From CAYWBU01 sp942491525 (GTDB lineage: Bacteria > Desulfobacterota > Desulfomonilia > UBA1062): a stretch of DNA of 64,000 nt. Below the pieces are notes generated by a model. The model saw only the letters and a list, made by a program, of their open reading frames with translations, ran no database searches and was not told the origin of the DNA. The stretch lies in the NCBI GenBank assembly GCA_942491525.1, contig CALOBW010000020.1, positions 369,827-433,826 on the forward strand. Reading direction: 5' to 3'. Position numbers and translations under genes: made by a program. Shown piece after piece: positions 25,084-34,367 of this stretch; the first letter of the stretch is position 1; each line of letters starts with the position of its first letter.

Positions 25084-25763
25084 AGCAGAGCCCCTGCGGC
25101 ACTCTTAAGCATGGAGAACGAGGTCAGATAAAACATGAAGATGCCGGCCACAATGGTCAGCACGCTCTGCTGGCGCAGAGTGATGCCGGCCGCCCGTGAA
25201 TGCAGCAGGGCCGCCAGCAGGCACCAGACGGCAGCGCTGGCAATATGACGGTTGCTCCAGGAGAAGGCGTGCGTCCAGCCCAGGTAGGCCCAGATGCCCC
25301 CCGTGATCTGACTGAGGGTGAAGATGATGAAACTCAGCCGGATCAGAGCGCTCTGGTCACGGCCGTTGAAACTGCGGGCCGTTGCCACCAGCACCATCCC
25401 GGCGCTGATACTCTCACACAGGAAAAAAGCACCGGCCCAGATAAAATCAAGCTTGATGCTCGGCAGCGCCGGCTCAATCGGAGCCAGGATCATGATCAGA
25501 CTGTAGAGCACCAGCAGCACTGCCACCGGCCGGTCAGGATCTCTCAGCAGCATTATTGCGATCACGATTGAAACCGTATAGTTGCCCATGATCAGCAGCT
25601 GGGCAAAGAAGTGGCCGTCCACAAAGCAGCGCGCAATCAGCGCCGCAAAGTTGAAGCCGATCCCCAGCGCGATCAGCCAGCGGCCCATGCGCTGTAAACA
25701 GAACAGCCCTCCCAGAATGTAGAGCAGCCCTCCTGCGAGCAAAAACAGTTGCAAAAAATCCAT
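25080..25763 (-). CDS. CcsA/ResC-like membrane protein with degenerate WWD motif
   Basis: A 227-residue protein with seven or so membrane helices. Near residue 160 it has GGIWAYLGWTHAFSWSNRH followed by LLAALLHSRA, which aligns by position with the tryptophan-rich WWD heme-handling motif and trailing His of CcsA/CcmC/CcmF proteins, but the WD-PKE part is lost. It is the first gene of the minus-strand operon and overlaps the ResB-like gene, matching the usual ResBC pairing. Not a standard cytochrome c synthetase; possibly a paralogue reused for uptake or ligand handling. No clear ribosome site was seen. Confidence 0.55.
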   Translation of the reverse strand: MDFLQLFLLAGGLLYILGGLFCLQRMGRWLIALGIGFNFAALIARCFVDGHFFAQLLIMGNYTVSIVIAIMLLRDPDRPVAVLLVLYSLIMILAPIEPALPSIKLDFIWAGAFFLCESISAGMVLVATARSFNGRDQSALIRLSFIIFTLSQITGGIWAYLGWTHAFSWSNRHIASAAVWCLLAALLHSRAAGITLRQQSVLTIVAGIFMFYLTSFSMLKSAAGALL

Positions 25764-25873
25764 AAGCAGCCACTAACAGATTAATTATGTTTATTGCAAC
25801 ACATTTATTTAGTCGGCGAGCTAAGAAACATTATTGTGTGGCAGCCAGCGACACGATCAAGTATAGCCCAGCT

Positions 25874-27652
25874 ATGAAGATCCATGAGACCCTCAAGAGC
25901 ACCTTCGGCTACGACACCTTCAGGCCCTACCAGGAAGAGATCATCCAAGGCCTGGTGAACGGTGAAGATGCCTTTGTACTGATGCCCACCGGCGGCGGCA
26001 AGTCGCTCTGCTACCAGATTCCGGCCCTGCACCGCGCCGGCGTCGGCATCGTGATCTCGCCGCTGATCTCGCTGATGAAGGACCAGGTGGACGCCCTGAA
26101 CGCCTGCGGCGTGCGCGCGGCCTGCTACAACTCGGCCCTCAGGGAGGATGAGGCCCGCCGGGTGCTGGCCAGGCTGCACAGCCAGGAGCTGGACATGCTC
26201 TATGTGGCGCCCGAGCGGCTCATGAGCCCCGGCTTCATGGAGCGCCTCAGCGAGATCAAGATCAGCCTCTTCGCCATCGATGAGGCCCACTGCATCTCCC
26301 AGTGGGGCCACGACTTTCGCCCCGAATACCGCCAGCTGGACCAGCTTAAACAGCGTTTTCCGGGCATCCCGCGGATCGCCCTGACCGCCACGGCCGAGAC
26401 CCATACCCGCCGGGACATCATGCAGCGTCTGCAGATCGAACGCTGCTACGTCTCGGGCTTTGACCGGCCCAACATCCGCTACACGGTCATGGACAAGCAC
26501 AAGCCCTTCAAGCAGCTGAGCGCATTCCTGGACTCGCGCAAGGAGGATGCCGGCATCGTCTACTGCCTGAGCCGCAAACGCGTCGAGCAGGTGAGCGAGA
26601 AACTGCTGGCCGCCGGCTTCAAGGCCGCCCCCTACCACGCCGGTCTCTCGCCCGAGCTGCGCCAATCCACCCAGGAGAGCTTCCAGCGCGACGACGTCAG
26701 TATCATCGTGGCCACCGTGGCCTTCGGCATGGGCATCGACAAGTCCAACATCCGCTATGTGGTGCACTACGACATCCCCAAGAACATCGAGAGCTACTAC
26801 CAGGAGACCGGCCGCGCCGGACGCGACGGGCTGGAGTCCGAAGCCCTGCTGCTCTTCGGCTACGGCGACGTCACCGTGGCCCGCTCTCTGATCGAAAACA
26901 CTTCAAACGAAGAACAAAAGAGAATAGAACTACATAAGTTGAATTCCATGGTCAGCTTCGCCGAGGCCCTCTCCTGCCGGCGCCGCATCCTGCTCAACTA
27001 CTTCGACGATCAGCTTGAGGAGGACTGCGGCAACTGCGACATCTGCCTTGACCCGCCCAAACTGATCGACGTCACCCAGGACGCCCGCAAAGCCCTCTCC
27101 TGCGTCTACCGCGTGGAGCAACGCTACGGCATGCAGCACGTCATCGATGTGCTGCGCGGCTCAAGTAAGGAGCGCATCCTTGACCTGGGGCACGACAAGC
27201 TCTCAACCTACGGCATCGGCAAGGAGCAGAGCCAGGACTACTGGCAGGCGGTCCTGCGCCATCTGATCCACCAGGGCTGTCTGCTGCAGGACCTGGCCGA
27301 CTTCTCGGTCCTCAAGCTGACAGAAAAGGCCAGACCGCTGCTGAGCGGCGAGACCACCCTCAAGATGGCCGAGCCGCGCACCAAGGCCAAAAAAGAGAAG
27401 CGCAGAGTCTCCGAGCTGGACTACAACCAGGAGCTCTTCGACCGCCTGCGGGCTTTACGCAAAGAGCTGGCCGACTCAGCCGGGGTGCCGCCCTTTGTCA
27501 TCTTCAGCGACAAGGCCCTCAGCGAGATGGCCGCCTTCATGCCCACCAACGAGAGCGCCTTCCTGGAGATCAACGGCGTGGGCAAGCATAAGCTCAAAAG
27601 ATACGGCGATGATTTCATGAATCAGATTGAACAGTTTGTGAGAGAAAACTGA
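25874..27652 (+). CDS. recQ: ATP-dependent DNA helicase RecQ
   Basis: A 592-residue helicase, chosen from ATG 25874 because homologous sequence (HETLKSTFGYDTFRPYQEEI) begins there; the open frame extends 29 codons upstream without family features. Walker A is PTGGGKSLCYQIPA, motif II IDEAHCISQWGHDFRPEY, motif VI QETGRAGRDG. The RQC zinc site uses C-RRR, C-GNCDIC. A C-terminal HRDC domain (from about residue 510, with LPHF-like FVIFSDKALSEMA) completes the usual RecQ layout. It unwinds 3'-5' in recombination repair. It is divergent from the CcsA-like gene. Confidence 0.95.
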   Translation: MKIHETLKSTFGYDTFRPYQEEIIQGLVNGEDAFVLMPTGGGKSLCYQIPALHRAGVGIVISPLISLMKDQVDALNACGVRAACYNSALREDEARRVLARLHSQELDMLYVAPERLMSPGFMERLSEIKISLFAIDEAHCISQWGHDFRPEYRQLDQLKQRFPGIPRIALTATAETHTRRDIMQRLQIERCYVSGFDRPNIRYTVMDKHKPFKQLSAFLDSRKEDAGIVYCLSRKRVEQVSEKLLAAGFKAAPYHAGLSPELRQSTQESFQRDDVSIIVATVAFGMGIDKSNIRYVVHYDIPKNIESYYQETGRAGRDGLESEALLLFGYGDVTVARSLIENTSNEEQKRIELHKLNSMVSFAEALSCRRRILLNYFDDQLEEDCGNCDICLDPPKLIDVTQDARKALSCVYRVEQRYGMQHVIDVLRGSSKERILDLGHDKLSTYGIGKEQSQDYWQAVLRHLIHQGCLLQDLADFSVLKLTEKARPLLSGETTLKMAEPRTKAKKEKRRVSELDYNQELFDRLRALRKELADSAGVPPFVIFSDKALSEMAAFMPTNESAFLEINGVGKHKLKRYGDDFMNQIEQFVREN

Positions 27653-27724
27653 CCAGCTCCCATCAGGCTTGTGTCCCTTTTTATGTCATGCTATATCTCC
27701 CGCACCTAATTAACGGAGAATACA

Positions 27725-28222
27725 ATGAATAAACTGGCTACGATCATCATAACGTCGATTTTACTCTGCAGCGCATCACCGCTGCTGGCTGAAGATAAAG
27801 CAACGGAGTCAACTTACGAAGAGTGGTACATCGGCCCCCGCTTCGGCATCTCTCCATGGACCGGATTTCTCTTGGGCATGGAGTTTCAGAAGAAGCATCA
27901 CGCCATCGGGGTGGGAATACTGGCCATGGGCTATCGCTACTACTTTGAACCCTACCGCAGCTCGCCTTACGCTGGCGCATGCGTGATCACCGGTTACACA
28001 ACCGAACATAAGCTTGATAATGCGGCAATTGTCGGGGGTGGTGGATACCGCTGGCGCTTCGGCTCAGGCTGGGACCTGGACCTGGGAGTCGCCGCCGGCA
28101 TTGGTACGAAATACAGAAACGAATACATCACCGCACCTGACGGCCGCCGCTTCTACAAGGCCGAAGAAAAATATTACGGGCTGACCTTTGCCCCATCCAT
28201 TGCATTCGGCTACTCATTCTAA
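27725..28222 (+). CDS. Small outer-membrane barrel-like protein
   Basis: A 165-residue exported protein (signal MNKLATIIITSILLCSASPLLA) with a GGAGA site before the ATG. The mature part alternates glycine and aromatic residues (YIGPRFGISPWTGFLLGMEF, GYRYYFEPYRSSPYAG, YRWRFGSGWDLDLGVAAGIG) and ends with aromatic SIAFGYSF, an outer-membrane C-terminal signature. It resembles eight-stranded OmpA/OmpW-like barrels in size but I cannot name a family. It stands alone between recQ and a lipoprotein hydrolase gene. Confidence 0.65.
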   Translation: MNKLATIIITSILLCSASPLLAEDKATESTYEEWYIGPRFGISPWTGFLLGMEFQKKHHAIGVGILAMGYRYYFEPYRSSPYAGACVITGYTTEHKLDNAAIVGGGGYRWRFGSGWDLDLGVAAGIGTKYRNEYITAPDGRRFYKAEEKYYGLTFAPSIAFGYSF

Positions 28223-28230
28223 CCCCAGCC

Positions 28231-28256
28231 CACGGGCGAACACAGCTTCGCCCGTG
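28231..28256 (+). terminator. GC-rich hairpin after the barrel gene
   Basis: CACGGGCGAA and TTCGCCCGTG form a perfect 10-bp stem with a 6-base loop, 8 bases past the stop. No T-run follows, so termination may be incomplete. Confidence 0.45.
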
Positions 28257-28356
28257 CCACTTGATCTCCCCGCGTTTGCAAACAGTCGTTCGGGTATGCT
28301 AAAAGTTTCCCGGACTATAAATATTGGTGCAGGCACCATTACGAGGGGGACTCAAC

Positions 28357-30015
28357 GTGAGATGTAAATTATTTAGCTACCTGTTTATTGCAATCATCCT
28401 GCTGAGCGGCTGCGCCGGACAGCAGACACCGTTGGAACCGGAAACAACCGACCGGCCCTATGAATATTTCTGGGACAGGCAGCGCCCCATCGCCTCAACC
28501 TATGAAGGCGAGACCATCAAGATCTCGGCCAACGTCTTCACACCTAAGGCCCGCTACCAGGGCCAGCAGTTTCCGGCCATCATCTTCATCAACAGCTGGT
28601 TCATGGATGAGTATGAGTACATCCAGCAGGCCAAGCTCTTTGCCAAGAAGGGCTACATCGTGCTGAGCTACTCCTGCCGCGGCTGGGGCAAGTCCGGCGG
28701 CGAGATTGAGATGTGGAACAAGTCCGACCAACACGACCTGGTGGCGGTTGTCGACTGGCTTTTAGACAACACCCCGGTGGATGAGCAGAACATCGCGGCC
28801 AGCGGCATCTCCTACGGCGGACTCGGCTCGCTCTTCGCCATCACCGTCGATGAGCGCATCAAGACCGTGGCCGCCCTGAGCCCCTGCGTGGACGCCTACC
28901 GCAGCATGTTCGACAATGACACCCCGCGCAGGATCTGGGGCGGGCTGCTGGTGGGCTTGAGCAAGGGCCGCCTGAGCGACTGGGCCCGCGCTCTCTACAC
29001 CAACACCATGGCCGGCGAAAACATCGAGCAGGTCCAGCAGGACACCTATAACAGCTCGGCCATCAACTTTGTGGACCAGGTTAACAGACCAGTCTACATC
29101 AGCAGCAACATGGGCGACTACATGTTCATGCCCAACTATAGCGTTGACTACTTCAACAAGCTCAATGTACCCCACAAACAGCTGGACCTCAACCTGGGCA
29201 CCCACTTCAGCCACGAGGGCACCGGCCTGCTGGGCAGCACCAACAACGAGATCTGGAAAAATGTGCACGACTGGATGGACTACTGGCTCAAGGGCATCGA
29301 CACCGGCATCGTCAAGGAACAGGGCGCGGTCCTGACCATCCAGACCAAGGGCACCGGCAAGTATGAAAATGAGAGAATTGTCTATGGTCCGGACGAGCTG
29401 CTCAAGGAGGACGGCAGCTACCAGTGGCCGGCCAACTCGCTCAAGAGCCGCCAGTTCTATCTGGCACCGGGAGAGAAAAGCAACAAGGGCCGTTTGAGCG
29501 CCGAGCCCAACGCTAAGGAGCAGGTCTCACAGCTCAAATCAAAGCGCCGCACCGGCGTCAGCACCGGCACCCCGCTCATGACCGAGATGCTCGAAGATGC
29601 CGGCATGCTGCACAAGGAGCAGGCCATCTACCTGAACGGTACCCTGCTCTGGGAGAGCGAGCCCTTCAATGACGGCCTCAAAATTCGTGGTAATGCCGCC
29701 ATCAATTTCAATATCTCCCTGCCCCAGCCCCAGGGACAGATCATCGTGCACCTCTTTGACGTCAGCCCCATGAACCGGGCCACCTTCATCACCCACACCT
29801 TCATGACCTGGTGGGATGCCACCCCCGATGAAGTGATGAAGACCGAGCTGGAGTTCCTGACCACAGCCTATGATCTGAAGCCGGGACACTCTCTGATGGT
29901 GATCATGGATACACGGGATGCGCTCTATGGGCAGCCTACTAAGGAAAAGTTCAGGGTTGATGTGCATCATTGGGCGGATGAGCAGATGGTGCTTTGTTTG
30001 CCTTGTGAGGAATAG
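28357..30015 (+). CDS. Lipoprotein CocE/NonD-family alpha/beta hydrolase
   Basis: A 552-residue protein starting at GTG 28357 behind a GAGGGGG site. The N terminus is a lipoprotein signal (LFIAIILLSGC). The first 300 residues hold an X-Pro dipeptidyl-peptidase-type (S15) hydrolase domain: SYSCRGWGKSGG, nucleophile Ser in GISYGGLGSL, and acid/His segments further on (HFSHEGTG). The C-terminal part (from about 330) is beta-rich, fitting the jelly-roll domain of CocE-like acyl hydrolases, with MTWWDATPDEVMK. Likely a periplasmic or outer-membrane peptidase or esterase; substrate unknown. Confidence 0.82.
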   Translation: MRCKLFSYLFIAIILLSGCAGQQTPLEPETTDRPYEYFWDRQRPIASTYEGETIKISANVFTPKARYQGQQFPAIIFINSWFMDEYEYIQQAKLFAKKGYIVLSYSCRGWGKSGGEIEMWNKSDQHDLVAVVDWLLDNTPVDEQNIAASGISYGGLGSLFAITVDERIKTVAALSPCVDAYRSMFDNDTPRRIWGGLLVGLSKGRLSDWARALYTNTMAGENIEQVQQDTYNSSAINFVDQVNRPVYISSNMGDYMFMPNYSVDYFNKLNVPHKQLDLNLGTHFSHEGTGLLGSTNNEIWKNVHDWMDYWLKGIDTGIVKEQGAVLTIQTKGTGKYENERIVYGPDELLKEDGSYQWPANSLKSRQFYLAPGEKSNKGRLSAEPNAKEQVSQLKSKRRTGVSTGTPLMTEMLEDAGMLHKEQAIYLNGTLLWESEPFNDGLKIRGNAAINFNISLPQPQGQIIVHLFDVSPMNRATFITHTFMTWWDATPDEVMKTELEFLTTAYDLKPGHSLMVIMDTRDALYGQPTKEKFRVDVHHWADEQMVLCLPCEE

Positions 30016-30021
30016 TAAGAT

Positions 30022-30050
30022 GGGGGAAACTTTCTTTGAGAGTTTTCCCC
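30022..30050 (+). terminator. Hairpin between the hydrolase and the RloC-like gene
   Basis: GGGGAAAC and GTTTTCCCC pair with one bulge around an 11-base loop, just past the hydrolase stop. The tail is only moderately T-rich, so the call is tentative. It may also serve the minus-strand gene ending at 30067. Confidence 0.4.
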
Positions 30051-30066
30051 GTCTTCAAATCAACAA

Positions 30067-32649
30067 CTAATTTCGTTTTCTGTTTTCCTGAAGTTCCTTA
30101 TTATATTCGTCAATACATTTAAGATCTAACGCTATCTCATCAATTGTTGGATAAGCATCTCCAACAGCAGGAGCACTATCGTGACCACGGAAATAGGTGC
30201 TACACTTACCCATATTTACCTCAATCTTCTCAAGGTCGGCTTCAGTAATATCAATAATTCTTTTTAGTCTATTTGTTTGTATTGCACGCCCAAACCGAGT
30301 AACAACTTGATTCAAGAGTTTTTCTTCCACCAAGCGTTCCCATGCCTCTCTCAGATAACTATAAAATTCATACGCCGCTTTCCTGAACTCAGCCTCTGTC
30401 CCATTCTCATCAATACTTTTCAAATCACGAAACATTACTCGAAGCTGCTTAATTCTTTTACTAGTTGTTAAAGCATCCCAAGGAGGTGTTGATCTTACTA
30501 ACCCAGCTTTCTTACGGCTACGCTCAAGACATATTTCATTCATGGTAGCCCCTCCACTTTTCTCCACCTCTTCACTCAACAATTTATAAAAGACAATATC
30601 ATGAGTTAGAACGACTACCTGCCGGGATAATGATTCTTCAACAAGCCTTTTGGCTACACTTGCACTCCACCGATGGCTCAACGAATTTACCGGATCATCA
30701 AAGATCACTGCCGACTTTCTTTTATCTGCACTCACCTCTGCAAGAAAACAAGCAATTGCAATACAACGCTGCTCCCCCTCACTCGCAATCTTACCAACCA
30801 ATGGTTCACCACAATCTACAATCTCTAACTTTAAAAGCTGTGCTCCTGATCTGCCACGAGTTTTTGGGCGAACATTAAACCGATCAAAACCAAATTTTCT
30901 AAGTTCACTATCGAACGAATCAATTAATGGCCTAATTACTCCGTCTTTGCAGATATCTGAGTTAAGATCGGTAACAGATTTGGTTTTACATTGAGATTTG
31001 AGAGATTTAAATTTCATCAAACTTCTCAACCTCAAAAGGTTTGATTTAATGTGATCAATATTAGTGGTAAAAATCTTCTTATCTGCAATCTCAGCTAAAT
31101 TTCTTTCCTTCCTATGAAGAACATCGGTCACGTTGTCATCGTCAGAGATTTCAGCCAAAGATACATCTATTTGAATGATCTCAGACTTAAGTTGTTCAAC
31201 AACATCAACAGGAAGAGCTTCGATCGTTTCCGGAATTATATCTCCAGTCAAAAAAGTTTTTCTTTCACCAAGGGCTATGATCAATGCACCAAAGCTTTGG
31301 CGAAAACCTGTATATATATCTTCCATAATTGCAATTGATGCTTCATAAGGAGCAACATTCAAATCACAATCCGATACTGTCTTCTGAGTCACATCAAATA
31401 ACTCTTGTGCTTCTTGAGCTTGTAACGATGTTTGATCAGCTAAAAATTCACTAAATCCAGCCAACTTGATCGCAGAATCCTCACTAATCTCCTGCAAACA
31501 TAGCGGACAATTATCGTCTTTCTGGGGAGGGAACGGACTAATCCCCTCATTTGACTTCAAAAATTCCTCGGCGGCATTCCACATCATGTGCCACTCTTTT
31601 CCTCCGACATTGGCTATTGTCATACCGGACAACAACCTATCCCTTAGTTCTTGAGCAAGTTTTAATTTATGCTTCAGATCCAAAAACTTATTTTTAACAT
31701 CCTCAAAAACTTGATCACTTAAACTATTAAGAACCCCCGTAATAAATGTCTGGAGTGATACAAGTTGTAATTTCTTGGTATTTAACTCTTTTCTTATCTG
31801 CTCAGGGGATTTAGCTTTAAGATCAGCGATTTCTTTAGTTAATCCATCAACACTTTGTATTTCATCATCGGTTACAATAAACCGTTCGAGATCAGTCATA
31901 GATGTTTTATGAGATAACTTAGCAACAAATTGGCCCGTATCTGTATCTCCAAATTCAGGAAGTTCCACAACACCAACATCAGATGCAATTTCATCAGATA
32001 CTTGCTGTTTGACATAGTCAATTGCAGTAACCAAATCCTCCAAAATATCTAACCCAGATGGTTTATATCCTAGCTCATCCTCACCAGACACAAAATGACT
32101 TGCAGCTGCATCATCAAAGATTCTAATAGCCTTTAAACTTGAATCTCCTGTGTAATCTAGATTCCAATCTTTATCATCAGGACACCCATCAATATCGATA
32201 GATATAACTGCTGATGACGGTTCGGCAGAGGGATTAAAAACATTACCTAAAATCTGTGGAGAATGTCCTCTGGTCAAACATGCATGCTTTAAAATTCTGG
32301 AATAACATGATTTTCCTGCACCATTATCACCATAAATGACAGATAATCCATTTCTCGGAAATTTAAGAACCTGATCTTCCGCAAGAGCACCAACATTGAT
32401 TACATTCGATATACTTTCCAGTGTAACTTCAGCAACTTCTTCCTCATAGCCAGTTGTATCAATAGGCATTTTAGCCTTTTCATACTTCCCATCAACATCA
32501 AGTAAACCATGCTCCATTAACGCTACTTGATAGATATCATCTTTGCTTTCAGAAGTTAGTTCATCATCTTCCAATGAACGATGTACAGCATACTGCCACC
32601 AAATAGGTTTATCCTTTAACCAAACAACAATATCATTAACAGCTGACAT
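30067..32649 (-). CDS. RloC-like AAA/ABC-type ATPase with zinc-hook motif, candidate phage defence
   Basis: An 860-residue SMC/RloC-like protein. Walker A is GDNGAGKS (107-114). A long central helical region carries a CPLC pair (C381, C384), like the zinc hook of Rad50 and RloC. The ABC signature lies at SEGEQRCIAIACFL (about 624-637) and Walker B is VIFDDP (648-653). The C-terminal 100 residues contain R767-x3-E771 and H823, a layout like the Arg-Glu-His set of PrrC/RloC anticodon nucleases, though spacing differs. The gene is much more AT-rich than its neighbours, indicating transfer. ATG 32649 is chosen; a GTG at 32661 is in frame. No restriction-modification genes flank it. Confidence 0.7.
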   Translation of the reverse strand: MSAVNDIVVWLKDKPIWWQYAVHRSLEDDELTSESKDDIYQVALMEHGLLDVDGKYEKAKMPIDTTGYEEEVAEVTLESISNVINVGALAEDQVLKFPRNGLSVIYGDNGAGKSCYSRILKHACLTRGHSPQILGNVFNPSAEPSSAVISIDIDGCPDDKDWNLDYTGDSSLKAIRIFDDAAASHFVSGEDELGYKPSGLDILEDLVTAIDYVKQQVSDEIASDVGVVELPEFGDTDTGQFVAKLSHKTSMTDLERFIVTDDEIQSVDGLTKEIADLKAKSPEQIRKELNTKKLQLVSLQTFITGVLNSLSDQVFEDVKNKFLDLKHKLKLAQELRDRLLSGMTIANVGGKEWHMMWNAAEEFLKSNEGISPFPPQKDDNCPLCLQEISEDSAIKLAGFSEFLADQTSLQAQEAQELFDVTQKTVSDCDLNVAPYEASIAIMEDIYTGFRQSFGALIIALGERKTFLTGDIIPETIEALPVDVVEQLKSEIIQIDVSLAEISDDDNVTDVLHRKERNLAEIADKKIFTTNIDHIKSNLLRLRSLMKFKSLKSQCKTKSVTDLNSDICKDGVIRPLIDSFDSELRKFGFDRFNVRPKTRGRSGAQLLKLEIVDCGEPLVGKIASEGEQRCIAIACFLAEVSADKRKSAVIFDDPVNSLSHRWSASVAKRLVEESLSRQVVVLTHDIVFYKLLSEEVEKSGGATMNEICLERSRKKAGLVRSTPPWDALTTSKRIKQLRVMFRDLKSIDENGTEAEFRKAAYEFYSYLREAWERLVEEKLLNQVVTRFGRAIQTNRLKRIIDITEADLEKIEVNMGKCSTYFRGHDSAPAVGDAYPTIDEIALDLKCIDEYNKELQENRKRN

Positions 32650-32769
32650 AGGCGCCCCCACACATTTGAATTACGAAATCATACTACTTCACACCCAATA
32701 TCACGATGATCATCACTCAAGCGACATTATAAATACAGGCAACAAAGAAATTAAATCAATAGGAGACGC

Positions 32770-33786
32770 CTAAAACAACTCCGACTGATCCCCAACCGGC
32801 GTAGCCCCAATCAACTTATAAGCCTTAGCATTGGCCTGCCGCCCTCTCGGAGTGCGCTTAATGTAGCCGTTCTGAATCAGATAGGGCTCATAGACATCCT
32901 CAATGGTATCCTTATCCTCGCCGATGGAGGCCGCCAGAGATTCGATGCCGACCGGTCCGCCGTCAAAGTGGTGGATCATGGTCTCGAGGATCTTGATGTC
33001 CATCTTGTCCAGGCCGGTGTTGTCGATGTGCAGGCGGCTGAGCGCGACGTCGGCAATCTTCTTGTCGATATGGCCCTCGCCCATGACTTCGGCAAAATCT
33101 CTCACACGCTTCAAGAGGCGGTTGGCGATACGGGGTGTGCCGCGCGAGCGGCGGGCCAGCTCATAGAGACCCTCTTCGTTAGCCTCGATGCCTAAGATGC
33201 CGGCCGAACGACGCACGATGCTTGTCAGCTCATTAACGTCATAGAACTCCAGGTGGCCGATGATGCCGAAGCGGTCGCGCAGGGGCGATGTGATCATGCC
33301 GGCGCGGGTGGTGGCGGCCACCAGGGTGAAGGGGTTGAGGTCGATGCGGATCGAGCGCGCGGACGGGCCCTGACCGATGACGATATCCAGCTTGAAGTCC
33401 TCCATGGCCGGATAGAGCACCTCCTCCACCACCGAGGAGAGGCGGTGAATCTCATCGATGAAGAGCACGTCGTTGGGCTCAAGGTTGGTCAGGATGGCGG
33501 CCAGATCGCCGGACTTGTCGATGGTCGGGCCGCTGGTGACCTTGAGGTTGACGTCCAGCTCTCCGGCGATGATGTAGGCCAGAGTTGTCTTGCCCAGGCC
33601 GGGCGGTCCGTAGAATAGGCAGTGGTCAAGCGGCTCCTGGCGGCCCTTGGCGGCCCGGATGAAGATATCCAGGTTGTCCTTGAGCGCCTCCTGGCCGACG
33701 TACTCGTTAAGCGAGCGCGGGCGGATGTTGTTCTCGTAGGCGCTCTCCTGCAGCCCCAGATTCTCGGCCATCAGCTCTTCATTCAT
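32770..33786 (-). CDS. ruvB: Holliday junction helicase subunit RuvB
   Basis: A 338-residue AAA+ motor: Walker A GPPGLGKTTLA, Walker B LFIDEIHRL, sensor 1 VAATTRAGM, arginine finger in PLRDRFG, and a winged C-terminal domain with RTPRGRQANAKAY. It drives branch migration with RuvA. Its ATG overlaps the ruvA stop (TAATG), so the genes are translationally coupled in a ruvC-ruvA-ruvB order that follows yebC. Confidence 0.97.
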   Translation of the reverse strand: MNEELMAENLGLQESAYENNIRPRSLNEYVGQEALKDNLDIFIRAAKGRQEPLDHCLFYGPPGLGKTTLAYIIAGELDVNLKVTSGPTIDKSGDLAAILTNLEPNDVLFIDEIHRLSSVVEEVLYPAMEDFKLDIVIGQGPSARSIRIDLNPFTLVAATTRAGMITSPLRDRFGIIGHLEFYDVNELTSIVRRSAGILGIEANEEGLYELARRSRGTPRIANRLLKRVRDFAEVMGEGHIDKKIADVALSRLHIDNTGLDKMDIKILETMIHHFDGGPVGIESLAASIGEDKDTIEDVYEPYLIQNGYIKRTPRGRQANAKAYKLIGATPVGDQSELF

Positions 33787-34367
33787 TACATCAGATCCTT
33801 CAGGGCCAGTTTAATCAGGGTTTCAACGTCGTCGGCCTGATGGCCCTTGACGGCCCCGTTGGCCTGTCGCTCACTATACCCCAGGGCCATGAGGGCGGCA
33901 ACCGCATCCTGGGCAATGTTGGTTGAAGGGGCGCCGGGCTTGGCTGCCGCCGACCGGTGGCCGAACTCCTTCTTGATGCGCTCCTTGAGGTCCAGGATGA
34001 TGCGCTGGGCGCTCTTCTTGCCGATGCCCGGCAGGGTGCAGAGGTAGTCGACATTCTCGTTGACCACCTCGTCCAGGAACATGTGGGGCTCGATGGAGCC
34101 GATGATGTTCATGGCCGTCTTGGGGCCCACGCCGGATACGTTCAGCAGCAGGGAGAAGATCTCCTTCTGGCGCATGTCGCTGAAGCCGTAGAGGTCAAGC
34201 GAGTCCTCGCGCGTAATCATGACGGTCTGCAGCTCGATCGCCTGACCGGGCTTGTACTGCAGGTCCAGGCCGGCGGGCACGTGCACCAGAAAACCGATGC
34301 CGGACACCAGCACCGTGATGTCGCCATGGGCAGTACCGGCAACCGTGCCCTGAAGCAGGCTGATCAT
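33786..34367 (-). CDS. ruvA: Holliday junction DNA-binding subunit RuvA
   Basis: A 193-residue protein: N-terminal OB fold (MISLLQGTVAG), two helix-hairpin-helix segments (LLNVSGVGPKTAMNII and LCTLPGIGKKSAQRII), and a C-terminal UBA-like domain (AVAALMALGYSERQA) that contacts RuvB. It tetramerises on Holliday junctions. It overlaps ruvC by four bases. Confidence 0.97.
   Translation of the reverse strand: MISLLQGTVAGTAHGDITVLVSGIGFLVHVPAGLDLQYKPGQAIELQTVMITREDSLDLYGFSDMRQKEIFSLLLNVSGVGPKTAMNIIGSIEPHMFLDEVVNENVDYLCTLPGIGKKSAQRIILDLKERIKKEFGHRSAAAKPGAPSTNIAQDAVAALMALGYSERQANGAVKGHQADDVETLIKLALKDLM

Noticed and set aside
25764..25873. Fur box ahead of the chelate-uptake operon
   Set aside because: No stretch approached the Fur consensus closely enough to support a call.
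25805..26767. 320-codon minus-strand frame opposite recQ
   Set aside because: Antisense shadow of recQ rich in Ala, Gly and His as expected from codon bias.
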